NCBI GenBank assembly: GCA_017399765.1
Contig: JAFQBH010000042.1
Span: 1-32,767 of the forward strand
DNA length: 32,767 bases
Source of the DNA: Oscillospiraceae bacterium
GTDB taxonomy: Bacteria > Bacillota > Clostridia > Oscillospirales > Ruminococcaceae
Reading direction: 5' to 3'
Positions 7,914 through 15,577 of this stretch are shown piece after piece. Made by a program: the position numbers and the translations under genes. Position 1 is the stretch's first letter. Each line of letters starts with the position of its first letter. Below the pieces are notes generated by a model. That model did no database searches. It worked only from the letters and a program-made list of their open reading frames with translations, and had not been told where the DNA came from.

Positions 7914-8390
7914 TCAGGATTCCTTTACCCTCTTTCCGGAAATATGTTCCGGAACAAGTTTTAAAAGAACCGTTTCTTTCCCGAATTTTTCAATTTCGCT
8001 TTTAATATATTCCTCATCGGAGGTGAATTTTCTGCTGAGCTTTGCGGTTATTTCCGCAACGGTTTTTAAATCTTCGATGATTTCGATTTTTCCGAAAACG
8101 ATTACGCTTCTTACGGAAAGCGCCCAGTCGCCTTCGGTTTTTGTGCCTTTTTCAAAAACGCAGAATGAAACCTTCCGCTCCTTTTTAAGAGAATCCAGCC
8201 GGTGACCCTTTTTTCCGCAATGGAACCAGATGTTTCCGTCCTCCGGGTCATAAAAATGATTCATCGGCATTCCGTAAGGATAGCCTTCCTCGCCCATAAC
8301 CGAAAGAACTCCCCGGGTTTCCTTTTCAAGAATTGAAAAACATTCCTCTTTCGGAATTGCTTTGTTTTTCCGCAAAAGTTCCCTGAACAA
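7914..8390 (-). CDS. Pyridoxamine 5'-phosphate oxidase-fold flavoprotein (NimA-like)
   Basis: About 158 residues with the split-barrel FMN-binding pattern of the PNPOx-like family: L-S-V-M-G-E-E-G-Y-P-Y-G-M-P-M-N, then I-W-F-H-C-G-K-K-G-H-R-L-D, then V-S-F-C-V, then S-V-I-V-F-G-K, and a C-terminal P-E-H-I-S-G-K. The family usually starts M-F-R-E-x-R-R-K, which points to the TTG at 8388-8390, with GGTGA five bases upstream; an in-frame GTG at 8397-8399 would add three residues. It heads the three-gene minus-strand operon under the promoter at 8424-8452. The family often reduces flavin-dependent substrates such as nitroimidazoles, but the reaction is unknown here. Confidence 0.82.
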   Translation of the reverse strand: MFRELLRKNKAIPKEECFSILEKETRGVLSVMGEEGYPYGMPMNHFYDPEDGNIWFHCGKKGHRLDSLKKERKVSFCVFEKGTKTEGDWALSVRSVIVFGKIEIIEDLKTVAEITAKLSRKFTSDEEYIKSEIEKFGKETVLLKLVPEHISGKRVKES

Positions 8391-8423
8391 AAAAATCACC
8401 GCTTTTCTGAAAATTATATTAAA

Positions 8424-8452
8424 ATTTTATCACAGCGCCTTCTCTTTTTCAA
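8424..8452 (-). promoter_or_regulatory. Promoter of the PNPOx-like operon
   Basis: On the minus strand TTGAAA (8447-8452), a 17-base spacer and TAAAAT (8424-8429) with an extended -10 TGA. It is back to back with the next promoter. Confidence 0.65.
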
Positions 8453-8466
8453 CGAAAATTAATATG

Positions 8467-8495
8467 TTTACTTAAAATGTGATTTGTGATAAAAT
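8467..8495 (+). promoter_or_regulatory. Promoter of the YwaF-like gene
   Basis: TTTACT (8467-8472), 17 bases, TAAAAT (8490-8495) preceded by TGA. It shares the TGTGATAAAAT -10 element with the divergent promoter 15 bases away. Confidence 0.55.
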
Positions 8496-8523
8496 ATCCG
8501 AGGTTAAAAAAGGAGGCGACAGA

Positions 8524-9276
8524 ATGCCGGAATTCTGGTACACAAAAACCACAATGGATAAACTTAATCCGGATTATATCCGTTTTGAACATTTCAGCCC
8601 TCTGCATCTTTTTGTAACGACTGTTTTCTTTGCAATAATAATCGGCGCGATGGTTTTTTACCGCAAGCTCGACGAAAAAGGAAGACAAAAGTTTCTTTAT
8701 ATAATGTCCGCACTTTTGATTGCCGATGAACTTTGGAAACATATTTTAAGCGCCGCAACGGGACAATGGGAATGGGAGTTTATTCCGCTTCATCTTTGCA
8801 GCATAAACATTTTTGTCTGCGTTATCAATTCCTTCCGGCGGGACAAACTCACTTCTGAAATTCTCTATGCTCTTTGCGTTCCCGGCGCGCTTCTTGCGCT
8901 TTTGATGCCGACCTGGACCAACCTTCCCTACTGGAACTTTATGAGTCTTCATTCAAATTCGGTGCACGTTCTTCTCCTTATGTATCCGCTTCTTCTGCTT
9001 GCGGGCGGCTTCAAACCGGATTTTAGAAGACTTCCGAAAGTTCTCGCAATCGTTCTTTGCGAATGTGTTCCGGTTTTCTTCCTTAACAAAATTCTTGATA
9101 CCAATTTCTTTTTCCTCAACGGAACGGCTGGAAACCCGGTTTTAAAAATTCTTGCTTCGATTTTCGGAAAAGATTTTTATTTCATCGGTTTTATCCCGCT
9201 TCTTGCCGTTGTCTGGTTCTTTATGTATTTCCCCTGGTATCTTGCGGAAAAGAAAAGGAAAAAAATTTCGGCATAA
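8524..9276 (+). CDS. TIGR02206 / YwaF-family integral membrane protein
   Basis: A 250-residue polytopic membrane protein with about six or seven hydrophobic segments. The motif F-I-P-L-H-L-C-S-I-N-I-F in the middle and the short C-terminal basic tail fit the YwaF/TMEM164-like family TIGR02206, whose role is unknown in bacteria. ATG 8524 is chosen because AGGAGG (8511-8516) is seven bases upstream; the frame is open further back to 8479 but the promoter -10 lies there. A strong terminator follows directly, so it is monocistronic. Confidence 0.85.
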   Translation: MPEFWYTKTTMDKLNPDYIRFEHFSPLHLFVTTVFFAIIIGAMVFYRKLDEKGRQKFLYIMSALLIADELWKHILSAATGQWEWEFIPLHLCSINIFVCVINSFRRDKLTSEILYALCVPGALLALLMPTWTNLPYWNFMSLHSNSVHVLLLMYPLLLLAGGFKPDFRRLPKVLAIVLCECVPVFFLNKILDTNFFFLNGTAGNPVLKILASIFGKDFYFIGFIPLLAVVWFFMYFPWYLAEKKRKKISA

Positions 9277-9280
9277 AAAA

Positions 9281-9311
9281 AGAGCACCGCTTTGGCGGTG
9301 CTCTTTTTTTC
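9281..9311 (+). terminator. Rho-independent terminator
   Basis: Ten-base stem AGAGCACCGC / GCGGTGCTCT with a TTTG loop and a T-run. Confidence 0.92.
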
Positions 9312-9369
9312 AACAAAAATTGAAACCGGGTTGATTTTTTATTGCATTTTTCAGTATATAATATATTTT

Positions 9370-9500
9370 ATGCCTCCGGAAGTTTTTCGCTCTTTTTCTA
9401 AAAAACGCTTCCTGAATATATAGCGAAAAAATTTTTGCCGAAGAAATTTTCTTCGGTTCCGGAAGCAGGGGCGCACCTTTGTGTGCGCCCGTTTTTTATT
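9370..9500 (+). ncRNA. Candidate small structured RNA
   Basis: The gap 9305-9786 has no gene. Its first part could encode an RNA of about 130 bases. Outer stem TCCGGAA (9375-9381) / TTCCGGA (9457-9463) encloses a nine-base stem TTTTTCGCT (9383-9391) / AGCGAAAAA (9422-9430) and a six-base stem CCGAAG (9438-9443) / CTTCGG (9451-9456), a three-way junction. A GC-rich hairpin GGGCGCAC...GTGCGCCC with a T-run follows at 9470-9497 and could terminate it. Upstream -35/-10 candidates (TTGATT at 9331, TATATA at 9355, spacer 18) are weak. No known Rfam family is recognised, and the terminator resembles a dispersed hairpin. Confidence 0.4.
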
Positions 9501-9535
9501 ACGGCGGGAGCAAGCCCCCGCCCTACATTAAATTA
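9470..9535. repeat. GC-rich intergenic hairpin repeat
   Basis: GGGCGCAC...GTGCGCCC followed by GTTTTTTATTACGGCGGGAG and CAAGCCCCCGCCCTAC. A similar GGGCGCA...TGCGCCC hairpin recurs at 19480-19502. This looks like a dispersed non-coding repeat in the core genome and may double as a terminator. Confidence 0.5.
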
Positions 9536-9580
9536 TTGTAAATATTGATATTATCTGCCCGTTTTTAATTGGATCGGATT

Positions 9581-9633
9581 ATCCCTCTTTCGTCATTTGC
9601 TTCGCAAATGCCACCTTCCCTCCGAGAAGGCTA
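9581..9633. repeat. Two-hairpin dispersed repeat, copy 2
   Basis: ATCCCTCTTTCGT then CATTTGC-ttc-GCAAATG then CCTTCCC...GAAGG. Same architecture as copy 1, with different stem sequences. Confidence 0.65.
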
Positions 9634-9667
9634 AACGGAAAGTCCGCCCGATTTTACCTTTGCGGAA

Positions 9668-9720
9668 TTTCTCTCCCTCAGTCAGCTTCGCTGACAGCTC
9701 CCTCATCAGAGGGAGCTTAT
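9668..9720. repeat. Two-hairpin dispersed repeat, copy 3
   Basis: GTCAGC-ttc-GCTGAC followed by AGCTCCCTC-atca-GAGGGAGCT. All 53 bases are identical to the copy at 16814-16866. Confidence 0.85.
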
Positions 9721-9721
9721 A

Positions 9722-9780
9722 TTTTGCATTATGCACTTTGAATTATGCACTGAAAAAAGCACCCTTACGGGTGCTTTTTT
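9722..9780. terminator. TTTGCATTATGCAC repeat with bidirectional terminator for the ABC operon
   Basis: A short A/T-rich repeat (two TTATGCAC blocks) leads into AAAAAAGCACCC-ttac-GGGTGCTTTTTT (9753-9780), a symmetrical hairpin that terminates the minus-strand ABC transporter operon ending at 9787 and also works on the plus strand. A partial copy of the same unit lies at 24061-24108. Confidence 0.85.
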
Positions 9781-9786
9781 GTTTCG

Positions 9787-10524
9787 TTAATTTATGAATC
9801 TTGCAAGGAATTCCTTGGTTTCTTCTTTCTGCGGATTTGCGAAAATATCTTCGGGAGTTCCTTCTTCCCAGATTATGCCGTCTTTCATAAAAACAACACG
9901 GCTGGAAACGTCCCTTGCGAATGCCATTTCGTGGGTTACGACAATCATCGTAAGTCCTTCCGCCGCAAGCTGGCGCATTACCGCAAGAACTTCGCCGACC
10001 ATCTGGGGGTCAAGAGCGGAAGTGGGTTCATCGAAAAGGAGAACTTCCGGTTCCATAGCAAGGGCTCTTGCTATTGCAACACGCTGTTTCTGTCCGCCGG
10101 AAAGCTGCTTCGGTTTTGCGTTGATATAAGGAAGCATTCCTACTTTTTCAAGGAAATATTTTGCTTTTTCCTCCGCTTCGTCTTTCTTTTTTCCAAGAAC
10201 CTTTATCTGGCCGACCATGCAGTTCTGGAGAACGGTCATGTTGCTGAAAAGGTTGAAGCTCTGGAAAACCATTCCGACTTTTGCGCGGTAATCGGTTACG
10301 GAAAAGCCTTTTTCTTCAATATCTTTTCCGTGGAAAAGGATTTTTCCGCCGGAAGGAGTTTCAAGAACGTTTATGCAGCGGAGAAGGGTGGATTTTCCGG
10401 AACCGGAAACGCCGATTATTGTTGTAACGTCGCCTTTTTTTACGGAAAAATCGATATCGGAAAGAACTTTGTGGCTTCCGAAATTCTTTTCAAGATGCTG
10501 AATTTCTATGATATTTTCGCTCAT
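9787..10524 (-). CDS. Amino-acid ABC transporter ATP-binding protein (probably lysine)
   Basis: This is the cytoplasmic ATPase of a polar-amino-acid importer, 245 residues, the normal size of GlnQ/HisP-type proteins. Walker A is G-V-S-G-S-G-K-S-T (near residue 37), the ABC signature L-S-G-G-Q-K-Q-R, Walker [13 protein letters not shown], and the switch histidine sits in V-V-T-H-E-M. Its ATG overlaps the end of the permease gene by four bases (ATGA). It is the last gene of the riboswitch-controlled operon binding protein-permease-ATPase, so lysine is the most likely substrate; the sequence alone does not fix this. Confidence 0.95.
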   Translation of the reverse strand: MSENIIEIQHLEKNFGSHKVLSDIDFSVKKGDVTTIIGVSGSGKSTLLRCINVLETPSGGKILFHGKDIEEKGFSVTDYRAKVGMVFQSFNLFSNMTVLQNCMVGQIKVLGKKKDEAEEKAKYFLEKVGMLPYINAKPKQLSGGQKQRVAIARALAMEPEVLLFDEPTSALDPQMVGEVLAVMRQLAAEGLTMIVVTHEMAFARDVSSRVVFMKDGIIWEEGTPEDIFANPQKEETKEFLARFIN

Positions 10525-11318
10525 TTGAAGTCCTCCAAAGTTTTTTCTTTTGCATGATAGGTGTACATTCCGCTGGTATGCGCAAGGGTATCGGTTGTTG
10601 CGAGGTCATAGTTATCGTCGCCGTCGAGTTTCTTTTCAAGAAGTCTGAGAAGGAAGGAAGCGGTAACGGTCATAACGAGATAGATCACCATTACGATGCT
10701 TGCGGAATGGAAGAAGAGATAAAGTGCGCCGACAGCGCTTTTGTGCATGAAGAAGAGGTCCGCAAATCCGATTACGGAAAGGACGGAAGTATCTTTGATG
10801 TTGATGATAAAGTTGTTGCCGATCTGGGGGATTATGTTGCGGAAAGCCTGGGGAATGATTACGTTTATCATGGTCTGAACGTGGTTCATTCCGATCGCCT
10901 TTGCGCCTTCGGTCTGGCCCGGATCTATCGAAAGAACGCCGCCGCGGACGGTTTCTGCCATATATGCGCCGGTGTTGATGGAAACGATAAGAAGTGCGGC
11001 AAAATAGATGTCCATTTTATAATCAAAAACCATGATTACGCCGTAATGGATGAAAACGGACTGGACTATCATCGGGGTTCCGCGGAAAAGTTCGACATAA
11101 CCTTTAAGAATAAGGTTCACGATTTTGAGGATGATTTTTTTCCATGCAGGGTCTTTGCTTTCGATCGGAATGGTCTGAACAACGCCTACTCCGAAACCGA
11201 TAAGACAGCCCACTGCCGTGCCGACAAAAGAAACGATAAGGGTGTTGAGCGCGCCTTCGAGAAATGCGGAACCGTATCCGTTCCAGACTTTGAGGACGCC
11301 TTCGATAAATTCTGCCAA
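10521..11318 (-). CDS. Amino-acid ABC transporter permease (probably lysine)
   Basis: A 265-residue HisM/GlnP-type inner-membrane permease. The segment G-T-P-M-I-V-Q near residue 100, the conserved loop with [20 protein letters not shown] (the EAA motif that contacts the ATPase) and I-P-Q-A-F-R are diagnostic. The start is TTG, with AAGGAG seven bases upstream. The C-terminus extends about 40 residues past the usual end with a charged tail (residues about 230-265). It lies downstream of the binding protein, separated by a repeat and a GC-rich hairpin that may lower expression relative to the binding protein. Confidence 0.93.
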   Translation of the reverse strand: MAEFIEGVLKVWNGYGSAFLEGALNTLIVSFVGTAVGCLIGFGVGVVQTIPIESKDPAWKKIILKIVNLILKGYVELFRGTPMIVQSVFIHYGVIMVFDYKMDIYFAALLIVSINTGAYMAETVRGGVLSIDPGQTEGAKAIGMNHVQTMINVIIPQAFRNIIPQIGNNFIINIKDTSVLSVIGFADLFFMHKSAVGALYLFFHSASIVMVIYLVMTVTASFLLRLLEKKLDGDDNYDLATTDTLAHTSGMYTYHAKEKTLEDFK

Positions 11319-11377
11319 GGTTATTCTCCTTTTTATATATTGGATTCCCGGTCAATTTCCCTCCGGGTTACCTAATA

Positions 11378-11430
11378 ATCCCTCTTCCGTCACGCCTCCG
11401 GCGTGCCACCTTCCACTCTGGGAAGGCTAA
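11378..11430. repeat. Two-hairpin dispersed repeat, copy 4
   Basis: AATCCCTCTTCCGT then CACGC-ctccg-GCGTG then CCTTCC-actct-GGGAAGG. It lies inside the ABC operon, between the binding-protein and permease genes. Confidence 0.65.
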
Positions 11431-11454
11431 TAAAAGGGCAGTTGACATTACAAA

Positions 11455-11477
11455 CCGCCCGGAGTTCTTCCGGGCGG
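11455..11477 (-). terminator. Intra-operon hairpin after the binding-protein gene
   Basis: Stem CCGCCCGG / CCGGGCGG with a seven-base loop. On the minus strand the following sequence is TTTGTAATG, a weak T-tract, so it probably stabilises the upstream message or terminates only in part, making the binding protein more abundant than the permease. Confidence 0.55.
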
Positions 11478-11499
11478 CATTTTTTATAAATTTCGGTGA

Positions 11500-12330
11500 T
11501 TATTCGCTGAGAGGCTGAACAGCGATTGCTTCCTGCATCATTGCTTCATAATCTTCAACGGTCATGGTGGCAAGAACGCCGTTAACTGCTTCGAGAAGTT
11601 CGGTGTTGCCTTTCTTCATGGAGATTCCGAGGTTGATTTCTTCTTCGGAAACTTCAAATTCGCCTTCGGTGCCGGTGAAATCGAGAAGGACCATATCGGA
11701 ATAAACAGCGGTTGCTGCCATTGCGGTAGGCATATCGGTTACAACGAGGTCAACTGCGCCGGAATCAAGAGCAACGAGCATTGCGGGTGCGGTTTCCTGT
11801 GCGTTCTGGATATCAGCATCCGGAATCTGCGGGAGGCAGATATCATACCAGATGGTTCCGAGCTGGGAAGTGCAGACAGCGCCTGCAAGGTCTGCTACAG
11901 AGGTTGCGGAAGCATAAGCGGAATCTGCTTTGGTAAGGGTTACGATGGAAGCATAGAAATAAGGATCGGAGAAATCTACTACTTCAAGTCTTTCTGCGGT
12001 GATGGACTGGCCTGCGATTACGAGGTCAACGTCGCCGGAATCAACTGCGGGAACAAGTGCGTCCCAGTCGAGTTTTACGATTTCAAGTTCTTTGCCCATG
12101 GATTCAGCGATAAGTTTTGCCATCATTACGTCATAGCCGTAAGCGAAGCTGTTGGTTCCTGCGATCGGAACAGCGCCGTTGGAATCATCATTCTGAGTCC
12201 AGTTATAAGGTGCGTAGGCACATTCCATTGCAACGCGGAGAACGTTGTCATTTTCAGGTTCGCTGCCGCAGGCTGCAAGGCCCAGGCACATTACCATTGC
12301 GAGTACGAGTGCGATAATCTTTCTTGTCAT
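11500..12330 (-). CDS. Amino-acid ABC transporter substrate-binding lipoprotein (probably lysine)
   Basis: A 276-residue extracellular solute-binding protein, family 3. The N-terminus M-T-R-K-I-I-A-L-V-L-A-M-V-M-C-L-G-L-A-A-C is a lipoprotein signal with lipobox L-A-A-C, so the mature protein is anchored by its cysteine. Diagnostic motifs are Y-A-P-Y-N-W-T, G-Y-D-V-M-M-A-K, D-L-V-I-A-G-Q-S-I-T-A-E-R and V-V-D-F-S-D-P-Y. The frame is open 29 codons further upstream, but that would destroy the signal peptide and lacks a ribosome binding site, whereas AAGGAA lies upstream of ATG 12330. It is the first gene after the lysine riboswitch, which makes L-lysine the likely ligand. Confidence 0.93.
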   Translation of the reverse strand: MTRKIIALVLAMVMCLGLAACGSEPENDNVLRVAMECAYAPYNWTQNDDSNGAVPIAGTNSFAYGYDVMMAKLIAESMGKELEIVKLDWDALVPAVDSGDVDLVIAGQSITAERLEVVDFSDPYFYASIVTLTKADSAYASATSVADLAGAVCTSQLGTIWYDICLPQIPDADIQNAQETAPAMLVALDSGAVDLVVTDMPTAMAATAVYSDMVLLDFTGTEGEFEVSEEEINLGISMKKGNTELLEAVNGVLATMTVEDYEAMMQEAIAVQPLSE

Positions 12331-12380
12331 TTTTGTTTCCTTCTTTCCTAAGAATTCATTTTTTTGCGGCTTTTTTGAAA

Positions 12381-12419
12381 ATAAAAAAGCCATGAATACT
12401 TTCGGATGAAGATTCATGG
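12381..12419 (-). terminator. Terminator of the lysine riboswitch expression platform
   Basis: On the minus strand CCATGAAT (12412-12419) pairs with ATTCATGG (12390-12397), followed by CTTTTTTATTTT. It lies between the aptamer and the first gene, the expected place for a transcriptional attenuator. Confidence 0.85.
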
Positions 12420-12477
12420 TACATTCTTACACAAAATGCTTTGCGGAATATTCTTTATCAATAAACCGCTAACCAAT

Positions 12478-12641
12478 GATAGCTCTCCACCGAAGTGACA
12501 GTCCAAAGGATATTTTCCCCTGGCCCAGCAAACGGAAAACAAGGCCTTTTCCCGAAAGCTTCGGCGAAAGTTCCTTTCTCACAAAACCGGGAGCCTTCCC
12601 TTAACTTGCTTTGCGTTACTAATAGCTTTCGCGCCTCTACC
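12478..12641 (-). ncRNA. Lysine riboswitch (L-box) aptamer
   Basis: The minus strand carries the conserved L-box blocks in order: GGTAGAGGCGCG, AGTAACGC, GGGAAGGC, GAGAAAGGAAC, CGCCGAAGC, GCTGGG, and ACTGTCACTTCGGTGG ending GAGAGCTATC. The first and last blocks (GGTAG / CTATC) close the P1 stem. Established knowledge of RF00168: lysine binding favours the terminator, here at 12381-12419, and shuts down downstream genes. This makes the three-gene ABC importer a lysine uptake system repressed when lysine is plentiful. Confidence 0.95.
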
Positions 12642-12681
12642 ATTGTTTATGGCAAAGCCAAAAACAATATGTATTTTGTTT

Positions 12682-12707
12682 TCACATAGTTTTTAAAAAC
12701 TATGTGA
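12682..12707. promoter_or_regulatory. 26-bp perfect palindrome at the transcription start
   Basis: TCACATAGTTTTT is followed directly by its exact reverse complement with no loop base. It begins three bases downstream of the -10 hexamer of the lysine transporter promoter and covers the expected start site (near 12704), so it could be a repressor operator or a 5' stem on the transcript. Confidence 0.6.
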
Positions 12708-12710
12708 CAC

Positions 12711-12739
12711 AGTATAGCAGACTAAAGCGCTAAAGTCAA
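12711..12739 (-). promoter_or_regulatory. Promoter of the lysine-riboswitch transporter operon
   Basis: On the minus strand TTGACT (12734-12739), 17 bases and TATACT (12711-12716). It is about 65 bases upstream of the aptamer. Confidence 0.8.
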
Positions 12740-12826
12740 CACCTTTTTTAAAAAATTTTTATTTTCCCCGTTGCAAAGCCATTTTTTTAATGCATAAAAG
12801 ATTTCAAAAAAACTTTTGTTTTGCTG

Positions 12827-12855
12827 TTGCATTATGCACCTCACATAATTATAAT
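12827..12855 (+). promoter_or_regulatory. Promoter of the cation:proton antiporter gene
   Basis: TTGCAT (12827-12832), 17 bases and a perfect TATAAT (12850-12855). Because transcription starts near 12862, an upstream start codon in the same frame at 12855 can be excluded. Confidence 0.75.
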
Positions 12856-12899
12856 TGATTTTTTGTAATAATATTATAAGAAAACGAAGTGAAAAAATA

Positions 12900-14213
12900 A
12901 TGAACGAACTTTTATCCGTTGCAGTAGCCGTTATCGCCGGACTTGTTATGACAAGGCTTATAAAACCTCTTCATCTTCCTGACGTAACCGCGTATCTTCT
13001 TACCGGTGTTGTGCTTGGGCCTTATCTCATCGGTTCTTTCGGAATCGAAGGGGTGGGTTTTTGCTCCGCTGAAAACATCTCCGCCTTGAGATCCGTTTCC
13101 GAAACCGCTCTTGGCTTTATCGCCTTTGCAATAGGAAACGAATTCCGTCTCGAAGAACTTAAAAAAATCGGAAAAGCCGCAACCGTTATCGGAATACTTC
13201 AGGCGTTTGCCGCCGCCGTTGTTACCGACATTGCACTTATTGCTGTGCATTTTGCGATTCCGGAAAAGTTTTCCCTTTCCGCAGCAATAACTCTTGGCGC
13301 AATTGCAACCGCAACCGCGCCCGCCGCAACCCTTATGGTTGTTCGTCAGTATAAAGCAAAAGGCGAGCTTACCGACCTTCTTCTTCCGATAGTTGCTCTT
13401 GATGATGCCGTCGGTCTTGTAATTTTTGCGGTAAGTTTCGGAATTGCAAAAGCACTTAACAGCGGAATTGTTGATATATATTCCGTAATAATCGACCCTC
13501 TTCTTGAAATTGTGCTTTCGCTCCTTCTCGGCGCTGCTCTTGGCGCATTTCTTACTTTTCTTGAGAAAAAATTCCTTTCAAACTCCAACCGTCTTTCCCT
13601 TATAATAGGTTTTGTTCTTCTGACTGTTGCCGTTTCTTCAATAGAATTTAAAATCGGCCCTGTCACCGTTGCTTTCAGCTCTCTTCTTGTCTGCATGATG
13701 CTCGGAACGGTTTTTTGCAACACTGACAAACTCTCTTTCGACCTTATGGAACGTGCGGACAAATGGACAGCCCCTCTTTTCATCTTTTTCTTTGTAATAA
13801 GCGGTGCGGAGCTTGAACTTTCTGTTTTCGGCGAATTTACGACAATGCTCATCGGCATCATTTATGTTCTTTCCCGGGCGGCCGGAAAATATTTTGGCGC
13901 ATATGCCGGATGTAAAATCACAAACCAGAACAAAAAGGTCACCCAAAACCTTGGAATCGCACTTTTCCCGCAGGCAGGTGTTGCGCTTGGAATGTGCATA
14001 ACCGCTTCCACTCTTGAAGGCGACGGCGAAACTATCCGCAATATTGTACTCTTTGCGATTTTTGTTTATGAAATTTTCGGACCGATGCTCACAAAAGGCG
14101 CTCTCAAACGTGCCGGCGATATCGTTGGAAAATCCGATATGGTCAAAAACCGCCGAACCGATATTCTTTCGGGAAAACACAAGACCTGGAACGAAGAAGA
14201 ACCGCAGGCTTAA
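12900..14213 (+). CDS. Cation:proton antiporter (CPA2 / Kef-NapA-like)
   Basis: A 437-residue membrane protein with about twelve hydrophobic segments. The motifs P-D-V-T-A-Y-L-L-T-G-V-V-L-G-P-Y near the N-terminus and the paired acidic residues in L-D-D-A-V-G-L-V-I-F in the sixth segment fit monovalent cation:proton antiporter-2 exchangers. It would exchange Na+ or K+ for H+ across the plasma membrane. The short C-terminal tail has no RCK/TrkA-N domain. The start at 12900 is set by the promoter; GAAGTG is a weak ribosome binding site. It is monocistronic, with a terminator at 14220. Confidence 0.88.
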   Translation: MNELLSVAVAVIAGLVMTRLIKPLHLPDVTAYLLTGVVLGPYLIGSFGIEGVGFCSAENISALRSVSETALGFIAFAIGNEFRLEELKKIGKAATVIGILQAFAAAVVTDIALIAVHFAIPEKFSLSAAITLGAIATATAPAATLMVVRQYKAKGELTDLLLPIVALDDAVGLVIFAVSFGIAKALNSGIVDIYSVIIDPLLEIVLSLLLGAALGAFLTFLEKKFLSNSNRLSLIIGFVLLTVAVSSIEFKIGPVTVAFSSLLVCMMLGTVFCNTDKLSFDLMERADKWTAPLFIFFFVISGAELELSVFGEFTTMLIGIIYVLSRAAGKYFGAYAGCKITNQNKKVTQNLGIALFPQAGVALGMCITASTLEGDGETIRNIVLFAIFVYEIFGPMLTKGALKRAGDIVGKSDMVKNRRTDILSGKHKTWNEEEPQA

Positions 14214-14219
14214 AAAGCA

Positions 14220-14250
14220 AAAGCACCGGAAAATCCGGTGCTTTCTTTTT
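14220..14250 (+). terminator. Rho-independent terminator
   Basis: Stem AAAGCACCGGA / TCCGGTGCTTT with a short AAA loop, then CTTTTTT. Confidence 0.9.
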
Positions 14251-14269
14251 TCTCACGTTTTGCTTTTAA

Positions 14270-14298
14270 TTGAAAAATCCCTTTTCCTATGTTATTAT
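14270..14298 (+). promoter_or_regulatory. Promoter of the U32 gene
   Basis: TTGAAA (14270-14275), 17 bases and TATTAT (14293-14298) with an extended -10 TGT. It excludes the in-frame ATG at 14270 as a start. Confidence 0.65.
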
Positions 14299-14332
14299 AA
14301 AATATAGTTTAAAAATAACGGAGGTTTTTTTG

Positions 14333-15529
14333 ATGAAAAGACCCGAACTTCTTGCTCCTGCGGGAGATATGGAATGTCTTGAAACTGCGGTCCATTTCGG
14401 CGCCGATGCGGTTTATATCGGCGGACCCCTTCTTCAGCTTCGCGCAGACAACGTCGGTTTTGACCGGGAAGGAATTGCCAAAGCGGTAAAATATGCCCAC
14501 GAACACGGAGTAAAACTTTACGTCACGGTGAACTGCTTCGCAAAAAACGAAGAAATCGACGCGGCGGAAGATTACGCAAAATTTCTTTATTCCGTCGGGG
14601 TCGATGCGGTAATCGTTTCCGATATCGGACTTATCGCAAAAATCCACGAATCCGCGCCGGAACTTGAGATCCACGTTTCCACCCAGGCAAACTGCCTTAA
14701 CTTCAATGCCGCAAAGGTTTATTGGAACATGGGCGCAAAAAGGGTTGTTCTCGGCCGGGAAATGACCCTTGATGAAATAATCGAATTCCGGAAAAGAATT
14801 CCGGAGGAAATGGAAATCGAAGCGTTCGTCCACGGCGCAATGTGCATGTCCTATTCCGGAAGATGCATGATTTCTTCCTATCTTGTTAACCGAAGCGGAA
14901 ACCGCGGCGGCTGCGCCCAGCCTTGCCGCTGGAACTATCACCTTGTTGAAATGAAGCGCCCCAACGAATTTTTCCAGGTTGTTGAGGACGAAAAAGGCAC
15001 CGCAATTTTAAGCTCCCACGATATGTGCGCCGTCGGTTTCCTCGATAAACTCGAAGAAGCGGGAATCTGTTCCTATAAAATCGAGGGAAGAATGAAAACG
15101 CCTTTCTATGTTGCAACGGCGGTCAACGCTTATCGCCACGCAATCGACGGCGACGTTCCCATGGAAGTTATCGAAAGGGAGCTTGACAGCATCAGCCACC
15201 GCCCCTATTCCAGCGCTTTTTATTTCGGCGAAATGAAGAACAGCCACGGAAATTCCGGCGCATATATCCAGAAATGCACCTTCATCGGAAAAGTTCTTGA
15301 TTATTCCGATGGCTTTGTTACAATTCAGCAGCGCAACAATTTTAAACCCGGTGACGAACTCGAAGTCGTTTCTCCCATCAGCACCGGAGAAAAATTCACC
15401 GTTACCGCGATTTTTGATGAGGAAGGAAACGAAAGAGAGGACGCAAGGCTTATTCAGCAGATTCTCCGCCTTCCCTGCCCAATCAGGCTCCAGAAAGGCG
15501 ACCTTCTCCGGAAAAGAATTGAAGAATAA
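14333..15529 (+). CDS. U32-family protein (YrrO/TrhP-like, tRNA or rRNA hydroxylation)
   Basis: A 398-residue protein of the peptidase U32 family. The start M-K-R-P-E-L-L-A-P-A-G-D and the TIM-barrel motif A-D-A-V-Y-I-G-G are diagnostic, as are H-V-S-T-Q-A-N, the family signature E-A-F-V-H-G-A-M-C-M-S-Y-S-G-R-C and a Cys-rich segment N-R-G-G-C-A-Q-P-C-R-W. The cysteines are those proposed to hold an iron-sulphur cluster. Although classed as peptidases, characterised relatives (TrhP, RlhA) hydroxylate RNA, TrhP making 5-hydroxyuridine at tRNA position 34. This one most resembles the Bacillus YrrO/TrhP group. GGAGG lies eight bases before ATG 14333. It is monocistronic. Confidence 0.9.
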   Translation: MKRPELLAPAGDMECLETAVHFGADAVYIGGPLLQLRADNVGFDREGIAKAVKYAHEHGVKLYVTVNCFAKNEEIDAAEDYAKFLYSVGVDAVIVSDIGLIAKIHESAPELEIHVSTQANCLNFNAAKVYWNMGAKRVVLGREMTLDEIIEFRKRIPEEMEIEAFVHGAMCMSYSGRCMISSYLVNRSGNRGGCAQPCRWNYHLVEMKRPNEFFQVVEDEKGTAILSSHDMCAVGFLDKLEEAGICSYKIEGRMKTPFYVATAVNAYRHAIDGDVPMEVIERELDSISHRPYSSAFYFGEMKNSHGNSGAYIQKCTFIGKVLDYSDGFVTIQQRNNFKPGDELEVVSPISTGEKFTVTAIFDEEGNEREDARLIQQILRLPCPIRLQKGDLLRKRIEE

Positions 15530-15537
15530 AAAAACTG

Positions 15538-15567
15538 AGCACGGATTTTTCCGTGCTTATTTTTTTG
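15538..15567 (+). terminator. Rho-independent terminator
   Basis: Stem AGCACGG / CCGTGCT with an ATTTTT loop, followed by TATTTTTTT. Confidence 0.85.
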
Positions 15568-15577
15568 AAAAAAGCTA

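Noticed and set aside
9451-9480. SRP RNA-like GGTTCCGGAAGCAGG stretch
   Set aside because: The domain IV core of SRP RNA needs a second GGAA/AGCA block after the tetraloop, which is absent, and the flanking helices do not match.
10554-11375. A 273-codon plus-strand frame antisense to the ABC permease
   Set aside because: Composition is His/Asp/Lys-rich without motifs; the permease frame has the EAA loop and membrane segments.
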